In this document: piece after piece, positions 1-10,400 of the stretch | Layout: every line of letters begins with the position of its first letter | How positions within the stretch are numbered: the stretch's first letter is position 1 | Assembly (NCBI GenBank): GCA_964460905.1 | Contig: CAYWRM010000012.1 | Location: forward strand, 1-64,000 | Direction: 5' to 3' | Length of the DNA stretch: 64,000 bases | Source: GCA-002708315 sp964460905 | GTDB lineage: Bacteria; Bacteroidota; Bacteroidia; Bacteroidales; F082 | Position numbers and translations under genes: made by a program | The notes under the pieces: generated by a model | Told to the model about the DNA's origin: nothing | The model's database searches: none | The model's input: only the letters and a program-made list of their open reading frames with translations

Positions 1-3000
1 GGCTTTGTAATATTGTTGGTCAGAATCCACTCTGGCATCGGTTGGAATTGTTAATACAGGAGCAGAAGATGTGGTACGTATGAAAAAGCCCTGACACATA
101 GGTATGATGCCATCGGTAAGCGAACCTTCACCGGCAAGATTCCTTACAAGATAGTTACCGCTTCCATCCCCTGCACCAGCATCTTGCCAAACCCACACGC
201 TACCTTCAAGGTTGGTACGTTCCCAAGTTCCAATGTCCCAGTCCAATGCACAGGAATAAGGATTGCCAACAAGGTTAAAGCCATTACCAACATCGGTAAA
301 CGCAAGAGGAGGTGTGCTGCTGCTGTTTAGTGTGAGGTTGTCGGTAAGGATATCTCCTTCGAACAATACGGTTATATCTACACCCGAATCATCTACCCAG
401 TAACCAAAGCCTTTGCCTAAAGGCATGGGGGTGTTAAGATCTATAATGTATTCCCATTCACTTGGATTTCCTGATTCATGATATTTTTTTACCCAAACTT
501 CAGGGTTTCCATTAAAATATAGGCTGTTTACAGTTGCATCAGCAACCGGCGAAGAAACAAGGTGCCATTGGCCATCGGTGAAATATTGTTCGATGATTAT
601 TTTGCCTGTACCGTTCTTTTGTACGTTTCCTATGGGAATAATATGTCCACCACCACCGGGACTCGATTTTGACCTTAACTCACCACCGTCATTAATAATA
701 GTAGATCCAGTTATTGTTACACATTTTCCTGCTTCTACATATACAACGGCATTGTCTGCAGCACTGCCTGTTGTACTAACTGTAAAATTACCGGATACTT
801 CAACATTGTTGCTTGCATTCATTGTGCCTTTATCTACTTTTAAGGTTGCTGCATCTAGGGCATCTTGGAGGGTAAGTTGTCCACTGCCACTTTTATCTAC
901 TACAACGGATTGCAAAGTATTGCTACCGGTTGTAAGTTCAGAATTTCCATCACCATTAAACTTAACTTCATTTGTATTAGTAATTGATCCACCTGAAAAA
1001 TCGGCGTTGCCCTTGATTTCAATATCATTGTTATTTGCATTCAAACTGCCGTTAATTATTTGTAAGGCATCTGCCACCAATTCATCAAAAAGCAATACTT
1101 CTGCACGACTTGTTTTATTAATGTCTATTTCAGGCGAATTACCTCCGTTAGACGTTAATGTTGAATTGTCAGAACCGCCAATCTCTAAGTGACCACCAGC
1201 TAATTCACCACCATCGATCATTGTATAATCACCTCCCACGTTTATTGTATGTCCATTAAGTTCCATATCTCCATCAGATTCTATAGTAAGGTTATTACAT
1301 TCGGCATCCCCAAGCAATAGCCATGGATCAAAATATGACCCCCCCCTACCAATAAAAACATTATGGTTAGCATTTGGAACCTCAAATAAACTCCAATTTC
1401 TGGGGTTATGCCAATTGCAATCACCTTCTATACCTGTCCAGTGATTATCCTTAATTAAGTCTCCATATTCTACTGCACCAGGGGTCGTAGGATTATTTCT
1501 ATTATAATTGTAAATATCTATAATAACTTCAGGTGTTAGCTCAATAGTTTCATAAAGATTCTCATTTCCAATATCTGGCACCTCGCTTGTAACAAACCCG
1601 GGATCTTCTGAAACAGAACTTGCATCCTGACCGCTTTCTGTTTTCCAGGCATTAAAGTCTGAACAGCTAGTTCCACCCCAAGTTCCAAAAGTTGTCCAAT
1701 CGGTGTACCAATCATTATAATTACTATTCTCTAAATAGCTATTGTCAACTGCTGTTTGATTAACAGACATTGCTTGTACATTACCAGTTTTGACAATATT
1801 ATTTAATATTTTAAGATACCCAAATAGAGGGTCAGCCCACCAATAGTCAATTCCAACACCAGTTTGGTTTCCTGTTTTGTTGCCTCCTGTATTTTTTCCA
1901 GAAGTTCTGATGTTAATACTGTTATGATAAATTTTCTGATAACCACAGTTCATAAGATATATTCCTTCGGTGGTAACAGTAGCTTCTTCAAAGCTTACGT
2001 AATTATTTGCCATAAGACCTTGATCAGTAGCTGTACCTATACAAGTATATAAGGAAATACCGCAATTTTCACTCGTAGCATTAAGAAAAATTCGGTTTTG
2101 AGTCATTTCAATTGCATTATTGCACTCATTGGCAATAATCCCACTTGTGGAGGTACTTGCTTTAGCTGTTAAAGTATTTTTATTGATAATAACAGCATCC
2201 TGACATTCTGCATTAATTCCTGAATAATAGAAGTTGTTTAATACATTATTTATAAATGTATTTTGTATTTCCAGATTTGAAGCGTTGTCACCTCTGAAAT
2301 AAATCCCATAGCTACCATTGGTAATGGTGTCGTTTTCGATATTAACATTTGAAGCCATATTATCGGCACCGGAAAAAGCATAAACAGCAGCATATACATC
2401 ATCATCGGAACTTACATCAAAACCGTTAATATTGTTGTCTTTAAGGGTGATGTTTTGTGTTGTCCCCTTTAAAACAAAAACTCTTCCATAGGATGATGTC
2501 CCTGTGCTTTGTATCGTCATATCAAGGAAACTAATATAATCGCTTCCGTTAAGGCGAATTACATAATTATTTGTTGAAGTGGGAGTAAATTGTAGTGTTA
2601 CATCTTCACGGTTACCGCTTGCCGATTGAAAAACAATAGTGTCGGTAGCAGAAGTCCCGCTGATTGCAGAAAGGGATATTTGCTCGGTGTATGTTCCATT
2701 GCTAACGGCAAAATCAACCGTGCTGCTTATTCCAAGTTCATTCAGGTCGTTAACAGCAGCGGTAAACGAAGCATAATTGCTTTTTGCCCCTATTGTATAA
2801 CTTCCTGATAGCGGAGCCGCTAAGGTGCGCGAACCAGTGGGGGCGGTTATTGTAGGTGTTTCGGTTGAGCCTTCAATTACAAATGAAATGCATTCGGCAT
2901 CAATCAGTTCTCCTAATGTTGCGCCAGTTTTCGTGTCGAAAGTCAACCAGAAATAATTTGTGCTTTCTGATAGTTGCTGTGTGCTCGTAATATCAAAGTT

Positions 3001-3843
3001 TGAGGTTGTTGGTGTGGTATAGGTTGAACCAAATTGGGTATCTGTTGTAAAGGTATTACTTGTTCCTGTATAGTATATTTTGGCATTTTCGATGTTAGTG
3101 GAAGAAGGAGTGCTTGAGCCGTTTGCATTTACTGTAAAACTTGTAATACTCATCGGATTATCTGATTCTGTTGTTACTATTTCTATGCCGATTATTTGCC
3201 TGTTTGTTTTTCCGGCTGCAATGTTGTGGGTGTTTTGTGTTGTGGTTGATGAAACGTATTCCATGTTGGGATAAACAAATATATCATCCATTTGAAGTTC
3301 TTCATAACCAGAATCGTTGTTAAAAGTAACTTTGATTACCAAATTATCACATGCCCCAACGGATTTAACAACTGTGTCTTTTTCAAAGTCATCAATAAGG
3401 GTATGAATGCCGGAACCATGGCTATTCCAGTTGGGTATTAACACAAAAGCACCTCCGTTAAGCTGATAATGCACATCAATATAATCATCGGCTTCCATAC
3501 TTGAATATTCATAAAACTTGATGCTAAATGTTGCTCCTTCAGAGTATGTTGATAAATCTATGCTTTCACTTAACCATATTGCCGGACCATCTAAATCCTG
3601 TGATTTTAGTTTTTCGTAATCGGTTTTGATATAATCATCAGCATCTGCAAGGGTGCAGGCTGAAACATTCAATGTCCATTTTGTAACATTGGCCGGATAG
3701 TCGCCAATATTACCGGTACCATCAATTCCAGTGCCTTCAACATAGGTTGAAAAATCTTCTGACCAAATTTGTCCGTGGCAATTAAAGCTTAAACCAATCA
3801 ATAAGCTAGTAAATAGCAATAATAATAAGGTTTTTTTTTTCAT
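1..3843 (-). CDS. Giant secreted surface protein with parallel beta-helix and shared C-terminal module (C-terminus beyond window)
   Basis: The frame is open from ATG 3843 to the left edge, 1281 codons; I read every codon and found no stop. It starts MKKKTLLLLLFTSLL, a signal peptide of about 24 residues. Residues ~25-185 look like a jelly-roll carbohydrate-binding type fold. Residues ~290-720 are Asn-rich short repeats with alternating beta pattern, typical of right-handed parallel beta-helix proteins. From ~W802 to the end it matches the other two giants here (motifs GNPEVW, NLVGNPYS, DGIIPMCQGFF, DARVDSDQQYYK). In those paralogues this block is followed by a T9SS sorting tail, so a tail is expected off the left edge but is not seen. 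The likely location is the cell surface or outside the cell; the ligand or substrate is unknown. Confidence 0.85.
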   Translation of the reverse strand, partial: MKKKTLLLLLFTSLLIGLSFNCHGQIWSEDFSTYVEGTGIDGTGNIGDYPANVTKWTLNVSACTLADADDYIKTDYEKLKSQDLDGPAIWLSESIDLSTYSEGATFSIKFYEYSSMEADDYIDVHYQLNGGAFVLIPNWNSHGSGIHTLIDDFEKDTVVKSVGACDNLVIKVTFNNDSGYEELQMDDIFVYPNMEYVSSTTTQNTHNIAAGKTNRQIIGIEIVTTESDNPMSITSFTVNANGSSTPSSTNIENAKIYYTGTSNTFTTDTQFGSTYTTPTTSNFDITSTQQLSESTNYFWLTFDTKTGATLGELIDAECISFVIEGSTETPTITAPTGSRTLAAPLSGSYTIGAKSNYASFTAAVNDLNELGISSTVDFAVSNGTYTEQISLSAISGTSATDTIVFQSASGNREDVTLQFTPTSTNNYVIRLNGSDYISFLDMTIQSTGTSSYGRVFVLKGTTQNITLKDNNINGFDVSSDDDVYAAVYAFSGADNMASNVNIENDTITNGSYGIYFRGDNASNLEIQNTFINNVLNNFYYSGINAECQDAVIINKNTLTAKASTSTSGIIANECNNAIEMTQNRIFLNATSENCGISLYTCIGTATDQGLMANNYVSFEEATVTTEGIYLMNCGYQKIYHNSINIRTSGKNTGGNKTGNQTGVGIDYWWADPLFGYLKILNNIVKTGNVQAMSVNQTAVDNSYLENSNYNDWYTDWTTFGTWGGTSCSDFNAWKTESGQDASSVSEDPGFVTSEVPDIGNENLYETIELTPEVIIDIYNYNRNNPTTPGAVEYGDLIKDNHWTGIEGDCNWHNPRNWSLFEVPNANHNVFIGRGGSYFDPWLLLGDAECNNLTIESDGDMELNGHTINVGGDYTMIDGGELAGGHLEIGGSDNSTLTSNGGNSPEIDINKTSRAEVLLFDELVADALQIINGSLNANNNDIEIKGNADFSGGSITNTNEVKFNGDGNSELTTGSNTLQSVVVDKSGSGQLTLQDALDAATLKVDKGTMNASNNVEVSGNFTVSTTGSAADNAVVYVEAGKCVTITGSTIINDGGELRSKSSPGGGGHIIPIGNVQKNGTGKIIIEQYFTDGQWHLVSSPVADATVNSLYFNGNPEVWVKKYHESGNPSEWEYIIDLNTPMPLGKGFGYWVDDSGVDITVLFEGDILTDNLTLNSSSTPPLAFTDVGNGFNLVGNPYSCALDWDIGTWERTNLEGSVWVWQDAGAGDGSGNYLVRNLAGEGSLTDGIIPMCQGFFIRTTSSAPVLTIPTDARVDSDQQYYKA

Positions 3844-3933
3844 GATTAATTTTTTATAATTCTTAATATTATATTGTAACTGTACAGGATTAAGTTTGCA
3901 ATAATTCTTTCTCTCAGTAGTTTTTGTTATTGG

Positions 3934-3948
3934 CCCACCTCGGGTGGG
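3934..3948. other. Short GC-rich hairpin in the leader of the giant gene
   Basis: CCCACC-TCG-GGTGGG forms a perfect 6-bp stem. A T-run follows it only on the plus strand, where no gene ends. On the minus strand it lies in the presumed 5' leader of the giant surface gene, about 90 nt before its ATG. It could be a leader structure or a terminator for antisense transcription. Confidence 0.4.
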
Positions 3949-4002
3949 TATTTTTTCAATTTGTCGGATCTGATCCATTTAGCGAGTCCTTTTTTCGAGT
4001 CT

Positions 4003-4096
4003 GTCATCCTGAATGTAGCCTGCGGAATGAAGGAACTCACAATCATCAATAAATACAAGAGATTCTTCACTCCGCAGGCTCCATTCAGAAGGACAA
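4003..4096. repeat. Long imperfect inverted repeat of the GTCATYCTGAATG type
   Basis: The left arm (4003-4038) begins GTCATCCTGAATG and the right arm (4060-4096), read in reverse, begins GTCCTTCTGAATG. The arms share AGCCTGCGGA and TGAAG and are separated by about 21 bp. Dispersed palindromes starting GTCATTCTGA are common between genes in Bacteroidota genomes (from memory). A degenerate partial start of this type also occurs near 42872 (gtcattctgatcagagcg). No coding capacity is likely. Confidence 0.65.
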
Positions 4097-4171
4097 AGTC
4101 TGCGAAATGGACTTGACCTGCTGCCGACCCAACGGTTTTTTTTCAACCCTGCGAGTTTTGTTTCCACATTA

Positions 4172-4393
4172 TCACTTTTCAAGGTCTTCTTTTTTCATTA
4201 TGTAAACTTTACGTGCACCATAGATCGCCCCCAAACCGAGCAGTACAAACAGCCCTCTGCCAATTGGTGCGCCCCCGCCAAGAGGTGGTTCGCTCTGCGG
4301 GTTTCCGCCCGGATCCGGTGGATCGCTGGCCAGGGTTACAAATGGTAAAGCCAACAATGCCAGTACAATTATAGTTGATTTTAACTTTTTCAT
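4172..4393 (-). CDS. Small secreted protein with PIG-type tripartite C-terminus (PID-CTERM-like)
   Basis: This 73-residue protein has an N-terminal signal peptide (MKKLKSTIIVLALLALPFVTLAS), then a Pro/Gly-rich linker (~24-42). Its C-terminus is a Pro-Ile-Gly motif, a hydrophobic helix (GLFVLLGLGAIYG) and a basic stretch ending KKEDLEK. That three-part ending resembles sorting tails handled by exosortase-like systems; I recall a Bacteroidota family called PID-CTERM. It lies 79 bp after the 1985-residue surface protein and is paralogous to 11912-12169, which also follows a giant gene. An attached cell-envelope partner of the giant protein is plausible but inferred. Confidence 0.75.
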   Translation of the reverse strand: MKKLKSTIIVLALLALPFVTLASDPPDPGGNPQSEPPLGGGAPIGRGLFVLLGLGAIYGARKVYIMKKEDLEK

Positions 4394-4445
4394 AGTTTTT
4401 TTTTGATGAATAATATTTTTTTATAATTCCCCTCTCCTCTCCATC

Positions 4446-4463
4446 GTTGGTGTTCTCACCAAC
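4446..4463. promoter_or_regulatory. Perfect hairpin between giant gene and small gene
   Basis: GTTGGTG-TTCT-CACCAAC is a perfect 7-bp stem with a 4-nt loop, placed 9 nt after the stop of the 1985-residue gene and before the small downstream gene. No T-run follows on the minus strand, so a full intrinsic terminator is unlikely. It may protect or partly attenuate the transcript, setting the ratio of the two products (inference). Confidence 0.45.
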
Positions 4464-4472
4464 AACTCTAAG

Positions 4473-7400
4473 TCATCGAACCATTGCCCTGACGTACACT
4501 TTTTTATTGATTGCCGTACCATCCACAACAACCCTCACAACATAATATGCACTGCCTTTTTTTAAACGGATGCGGTTGATGCTTTGGGGCTGCAACATGC
4601 TTTCATGAACTATACATCCCCAGAGGTCATAAATATGCACAACTCCATTTTCGCTTATGTTTTCATCGGCTCTTACAATATATATTTCATTGCCCCAAGC
4701 ATAAATACTAGTCATATGATTTATTTCAGAATCGTTTATTTGGGTGGTTATAGGGTTGAAATGTATGAGAAAACGGTTTGGGTCTTCATTTATCCATGCC
4801 TCAAATTCATAAGCAGGGAATTTGCGTAAATTCTGGATATCTCCTGTTTCAAGGTCTTCAAGAAGGATGTCTGTTTCGGGCAAGTGGTCAAGGTCGGAAA
4901 TTTCAAGTATATGCACACCATCAGATCCTGCTTCAAAGTGCATTGGCACCAGCCTTGTTTCACCGTTTAATTGTGGAAGTGCATCTATGCAGTATTGTTC
5001 GTCCCCTTCAACAAGATAAAGTTGTGGGGCATTGTCGGAACCGGTCATTTCTCTCACGTCATGACCAATATCGAAACCATCTGTGTCTTCTTCTGCAAAG
5101 GTAAGCCATATGCCATCGCTACGCATTTCTTTGTTAACCGTAATAACTATATGTGGCGGTGCATTGCTTGTACCACGGGTGTTTTTGTAATATGCCTGTG
5201 CCGAGTGCACACGTGCATCCATGGGGATTGCAATAGAAGCCGTTGTGGCTGTTGCCTGTACAAAGAAACCTTGACCCATTGGTATTATCCCATCGGTAAG
5301 ATCGCCTGCACCGGCACTGTTCCTTGTTTTGTAGTTTCCCGAAACATCGTCCCATACCCAAACTGTACCGGCCATATCGGTTTCGTTCCAAGAGCCCATG
5401 TCCCAATCGAGGGGGCTTGTAAATGGGTTGCCGATAAGGTTGAAGCCCAGGGGATCGGGGCCGGAATAGCTCAGGGGCGGAGTTGATGTTGAATTAAGTG
5501 TTAGATCAGCAGTCTGCAACGGGCCAACAAATTCACCTGTAACATCCGAGCCTGTTTCTACCCACACTTCAAAACCTTGTCCTGAGTGCATGGGCGTTGT
5601 TAATTGTGTTACATAAGTCTTTGTATTGTCGGGTTCGTTGTAGGTGCGCAGCCAAACATCTGGATTACCGTTAAAATAAAGGCTGTATACCGTAGCATTG
5701 TTTACAGATGCCGAAATATCGTGCCAAACGCCACCTGTAATATATCGTTCAACAGCAGCATCGCCATTTATCGATAGGTAACCATTGTCAAGCAATGATG
5801 CATCACCGGCAGCACTAGATTTTAAAGTAATATTATTGCATTCTCCACCCCGTGTTGAAATAGTTGGGTAATTGGTTAAACCTTCCGGAATATTTACATT
5901 GGTTATTGAGTAAGAAATATCGCTCGTACTCCAGTTGCTTGCATCATACCAGTTATTGCCGGTTGTTCCTGTCCAGTTTGCTGCTGCAGGGGCTGAATTA
6001 TGGATTGTAACTTTATCGATTTTCATGTAATATCCTAATCTGCTTGTTGCCAAAAATCCCAAAGTGATATTGTCGCCACAATAGGCACTTAAATCAATTG
6101 TGTGTTTCGACCACCCGTCAGAGGTACTGTAGCGTGAAATAGGATTTCCGAAACTTTGCCATGCACCGTTATTTATTTTAACTTGCAACTGAATGTTATC
6201 GTCATAGCTTGAAGAACCATCATCATGATACATCCAAAACGATAGGAACATACTTGAGTAACCATCCATGTCAAAGTCGGGTGTTTCCAAGCGGGCTTTA
6301 TCACCATTTGAGCATTGGGAAGAATTAAAAAATGCCACCTTATCATCACCAGAACTCCAATTGGGAGGAATTGCCCCACCCATATTTACCTGGCTCCATT
6401 CGGGACGATAACCCGAACCGTCATAATAAACTTCTGTAATATTCCAGCAATTAGGAGCAACGGCATCTTCAAAACTTTCTGTATATGGGAATGAGGTTAT
6501 TGATGTGGAAAATATATCGGGACCTGTCCAATCGCTTGCATCACCACCGCAATCGGCACGTACATACCAGTCGTAAACAGTGTTTTCGGTTAAGTTTGTA
6601 AGTGTATATGGCTTGGCAGTGATGCCTGTAACAGTTGTGCCGGTGCCCTGATTAAAACCTGCAGGGCCATATTCAACATCCCATATTGTGGCACTTCCGT
6701 CTTCCGTCCAATTCAATATGGCAGTAGTATTGGTGTAATCGCTTGTTGATTGATCCATTGGTGGGTAGCAGCTTGGTGTTTCTTCAACTAAGAGATCGTC
6801 GAAAGTAATATATGAATTGTACTGGCCACCTATCCATGTATGGATGCTTACATAATACGTTCCTGACGTAGTAACGGAAAAACTCTCCCTGAAGCGTTGA
6901 TAAGCTGTGTTGTTTACATTAGTTTGAGTAGTGCCTATCGCAACTGTCATTTCCCCCGTAGTTTGCCCTGTTCCGTATTTCGCTTCAAAATCCCACGATT
7001 GGCCGCCACTTGTAATATACCAAAACGAAAAATCGTAGGAAGCACCTGCCACAAGGTCGAATGGCACTGAAAATAACCAATCATTGGGGTGGTCATTTCC
7101 ATTATTATAAATTGAATTGGTCCCCGTATGAGCCATCCTATTATAAGTAAGATTTTGGTCATTGGTTGTCCATTCATTGGGAACATCAATTTCCATGCAG
7201 GTTGGTACTACCTGATTGGCTACAAACACCATTGATTCGAAGCCTTCTTCCCATGGCAATGACCTTGATTCACATGGAATTGTAAACTCACTTAAACCTA
7301 CCCATTCGCTATATCCGTTGGCACCACAATTGGAACGTACCCACCAGTCGTAAGTGTCGCCTTCAGTCAAGCCCGACCATGTACAAGGTTTTGCAACATT

Positions 7401-10400
7401 CTCGTTCAAAAGCGCATAGTTAAAGCCAATATTTTCAACACCGCGTTTTATGTCCCATGTTGTAGCACTGCCGTTTTCCGTCCAGTCCAAATCGGCTGAA
7501 GTTGTTGTGAAGTTACCCTCGGTTTGATTTGAGGGATCGCAACAACATTCTTTTATCGTAACATCGTCAATGCAAATACTTAACCCTCCGTTATCAGTAC
7601 CTTCGAATGCTATTTGGTAAGTAGCCGATGGTGAGGGCAGAGCAAGTAATTCCAAGGTCCAGACTGTAATCTCAGTTGTATATTCACCACCCGGAATTAA
7701 TACCCATGAGCCTCCATCGGTGGTTTTATAATAAACCCGTAATGCATTAACATCACCTTCCCAGGCTATTTGGGTATGCCAAAATTCCAGTTCAGGATTT
7801 GTAAAACTACTTATATCAAAAACAGGTGTTATTAACATTGTTTTATATCCAACATTTCCGGGGTCAAAAGAAGCATTGTATGTTCCACCATGGGCATTGG
7901 GAGGCTCACTTGATATTCCTCCTGTCCTGAAATCCCAGTCTTTGGTGCCTGTAACATATTCTTCTGACCAGCAATCTGGTCTGTTTCCGGCATTTTCAAA
8001 GTCTTCTGTCCAGGGAAAACTATTAATGGCGGCACAAAATGTTTGAGGTCCTGTCCATGTACTTTGTGAACCGCCACAATCGTCCTGTACATAAAAATCG
8101 TATAATGTATTGGCTGTTAATCCACTCAAAGAATGTGGGTTAGTGGTTGTTCCTATGATCATAGTTCCTGTACCCTGCACAAAATCTTTGGCACCCCATT
8201 CAATGTTCCATGTAGTTGCTCCGCCAGTAGTCCAGTTTAACTTGGCAGATGTTGTGGTAATGTCATTGACATAAAGATCAGTTGGCGGCAAACACGAGAT
8301 AGTTCCGTCAACCACCACATCATCAATACAAACTCCCTGACCATAACCATCAGTACCTTCAAAAGCAACAAAATATGTTGCATTGGCGGATGGCAAACTA
8401 AGAGTTCTTTGTGTCCATGCCGATACATTTGAAGTATATGTTGCTCCGGGTATCAAAGTCCACGAGCCACCCTGACTGGTTTTGTAATATACCCTTAGTT
8501 CATCCTGATCACCATTATCTTCAACTTGTGCATGCCAGAAAGATATTTGGGGATTGGTTAAACTGCTTAAATTTAGTTCGGGCGTAATTAGCTTTGTTGA
8601 TGAACCCGAACTCTGGTGCATAAAAATTGCATTGTAAGATCCCCCGTGGGCACTGATGGGATCTGTATCGCCCCCATCCTGAAATGCCCAGTCGTGCGAA
8701 CCTACATTATACTCTTCAGTCCAGCAATCGGGGCGGCTGCCTGCGTTCTCAAAATCTTCTGTAAAAGGAAAAGAAGTTATGGCATTGCACAAAGTTGTAA
8801 ACGAAGACGGTCCTGTCCATGAGCTTGTTGTGCCACCGCAATCATCCTGAACATAAAAATCATAGGTTAATCCGGCAGTCAAACCGCTTAAAGAGTATGG
8901 GTTTGTAGTTGTGCCCGTAATCATAGTTCCTGCTCCCTGTGTAAAACCGGTTGCACCCCACTCAATATTCCATGTAGTTGCTCCGCCTGTAGTCCAGTTA
9001 AGATCAACAGTAGTTTGGGAAATATTGTCAGCAAATAAGCTCGTAGGTGTCGGGCAGCTTGAAACAGATATTTGTACATCATCAACACAAATGCCATATC
9101 CATATCCATCCAAGCCTTCAAATTCAATGTAATAGGTTGATGAAGGCGATGGGAGGTTGAATGTTTCCTGCGTCCAGCTTGTTATGCTTGAAATAAATAC
9201 CGCTCCGGGAATCAATATCCATGTACCTCCCGAAGTAGTTTTGTAATATACCCTTAGCTCATCCTGATCTCCATCCCAAACTGCCTGCGTATGCCAAAAT
9301 GAAAGTTGTGGATTCGATTGTCCGCTCAAATCAAATTGTGGTGTAACCAAATTTGTTTTTGTGCCGGTATTGGTAGGTGAGAAACAAGCATTGTAAGTTC
9401 CTCCATGTGCTGTAGAAGGATTACTATTATTATATCCTCCTGTGTGGAAAATCCAATCGTGGGTACCAGATATATATTCCTGCGACCAACATGGTGGAAA
9501 GACACCATTGTTTTCAAAATCTTCTGTCCATGGATAAGTGGTTACGGTATTACATAATGTTGAAAAAGTATTGAGTCCTGCCCATGTACTTACGCCACTA
9601 CCTCCGCAACTGGCACGAACATACCAATCGTAGGTTGTTGCAGAAGGTATACCTGAAAGCGTATAAGGATTAGTAACACCGGTAATTGTTGTTCCTGTTC
9701 CTTGTGTATAGCCGGTAGCTCCGTATTCAATATCCCATGTTGTTGCTGTTCCATTTTCTGTCCAGCTTAAATCTGCAGAGGTTTGTGAGATGTTTGTTAC
9801 CGTCAAATTGGTAGGTGCAGGGCAAGCAGTATTTCCAAATTCAAGGATAATATTGGCAATATATTTCTTTCTGCTTCCAGAAGGTGGGGATGCAGGATTA
9901 ATGTTGGTACTACCGTATTCAGATAATCCACGGTAATTTGCTACCGAGGTACAATAAAAATCATCAGAAAAGCCATTATCATTAGCAGCATTCTCATCCA
10001 CAGCAATAACCAGGTTATCTGTATTATTATAACTAAAATCGCTTATGTCAAATGTTATCCATCCTGATCCTTCCGGATCAGCAAAAGTTCCACTCCATAC
10101 TTGTGTAAGGGACGAAACAGCAATCCAATCGCTGGTTGAAGCAAAGGCTGTTTTAGTGGTATGACCGATGTAAATATCCCAGTTATTTGAATTACTTAAA
10201 GAGCTACCATAAAAATACCATTTCAAATGTGTAATATCCCCGGCAGTACTGATTTCGGATTGCAGATAGATTACCTGTGCATAAGTGTAATCATATGCGG
10301 GTTCTATTGGTATCCTCTGTCCTGTTGATGTTCCTGTGCCAATTTGAACTGTTGACTGTGTAAAACCCGAAAAAGAAAACATTGCAGCAAAAATCCACAA

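Larger units (their letters stand above)
3844..4171. other. Intergenic spacer with two hairpin-forming sequences, no gene
   Basis: This 328-bp spacer lies between a small secreted-protein gene and the first giant gene. It holds a short hairpin (3934-3948) and a long inverted repeat (4003-4096), listed separately. A 67-codon frame crossing it is judged spurious. I saw no convincing promoter box for the downstream giant gene. Confidence 0.6.

Noticed and set aside
578..1192. 204-codon plus-strand frame
   Set aside because: It is antisense to the giant surface gene, whose minus-strand frame is open throughout with recognisable domains.
3979..4182. 67-codon minus-strand frame after the small PIG-tail gene
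   Set aside because: It runs through the inverted repeat 4003-4096 and overlaps the small gene; the protein has no signal, motif or plausible composition.
5134..5406. 90-codon minus-strand frame
   Set aside because: It is a shadow in another frame of the 1985-residue surface protein, as are the many other short frames inside that gene.
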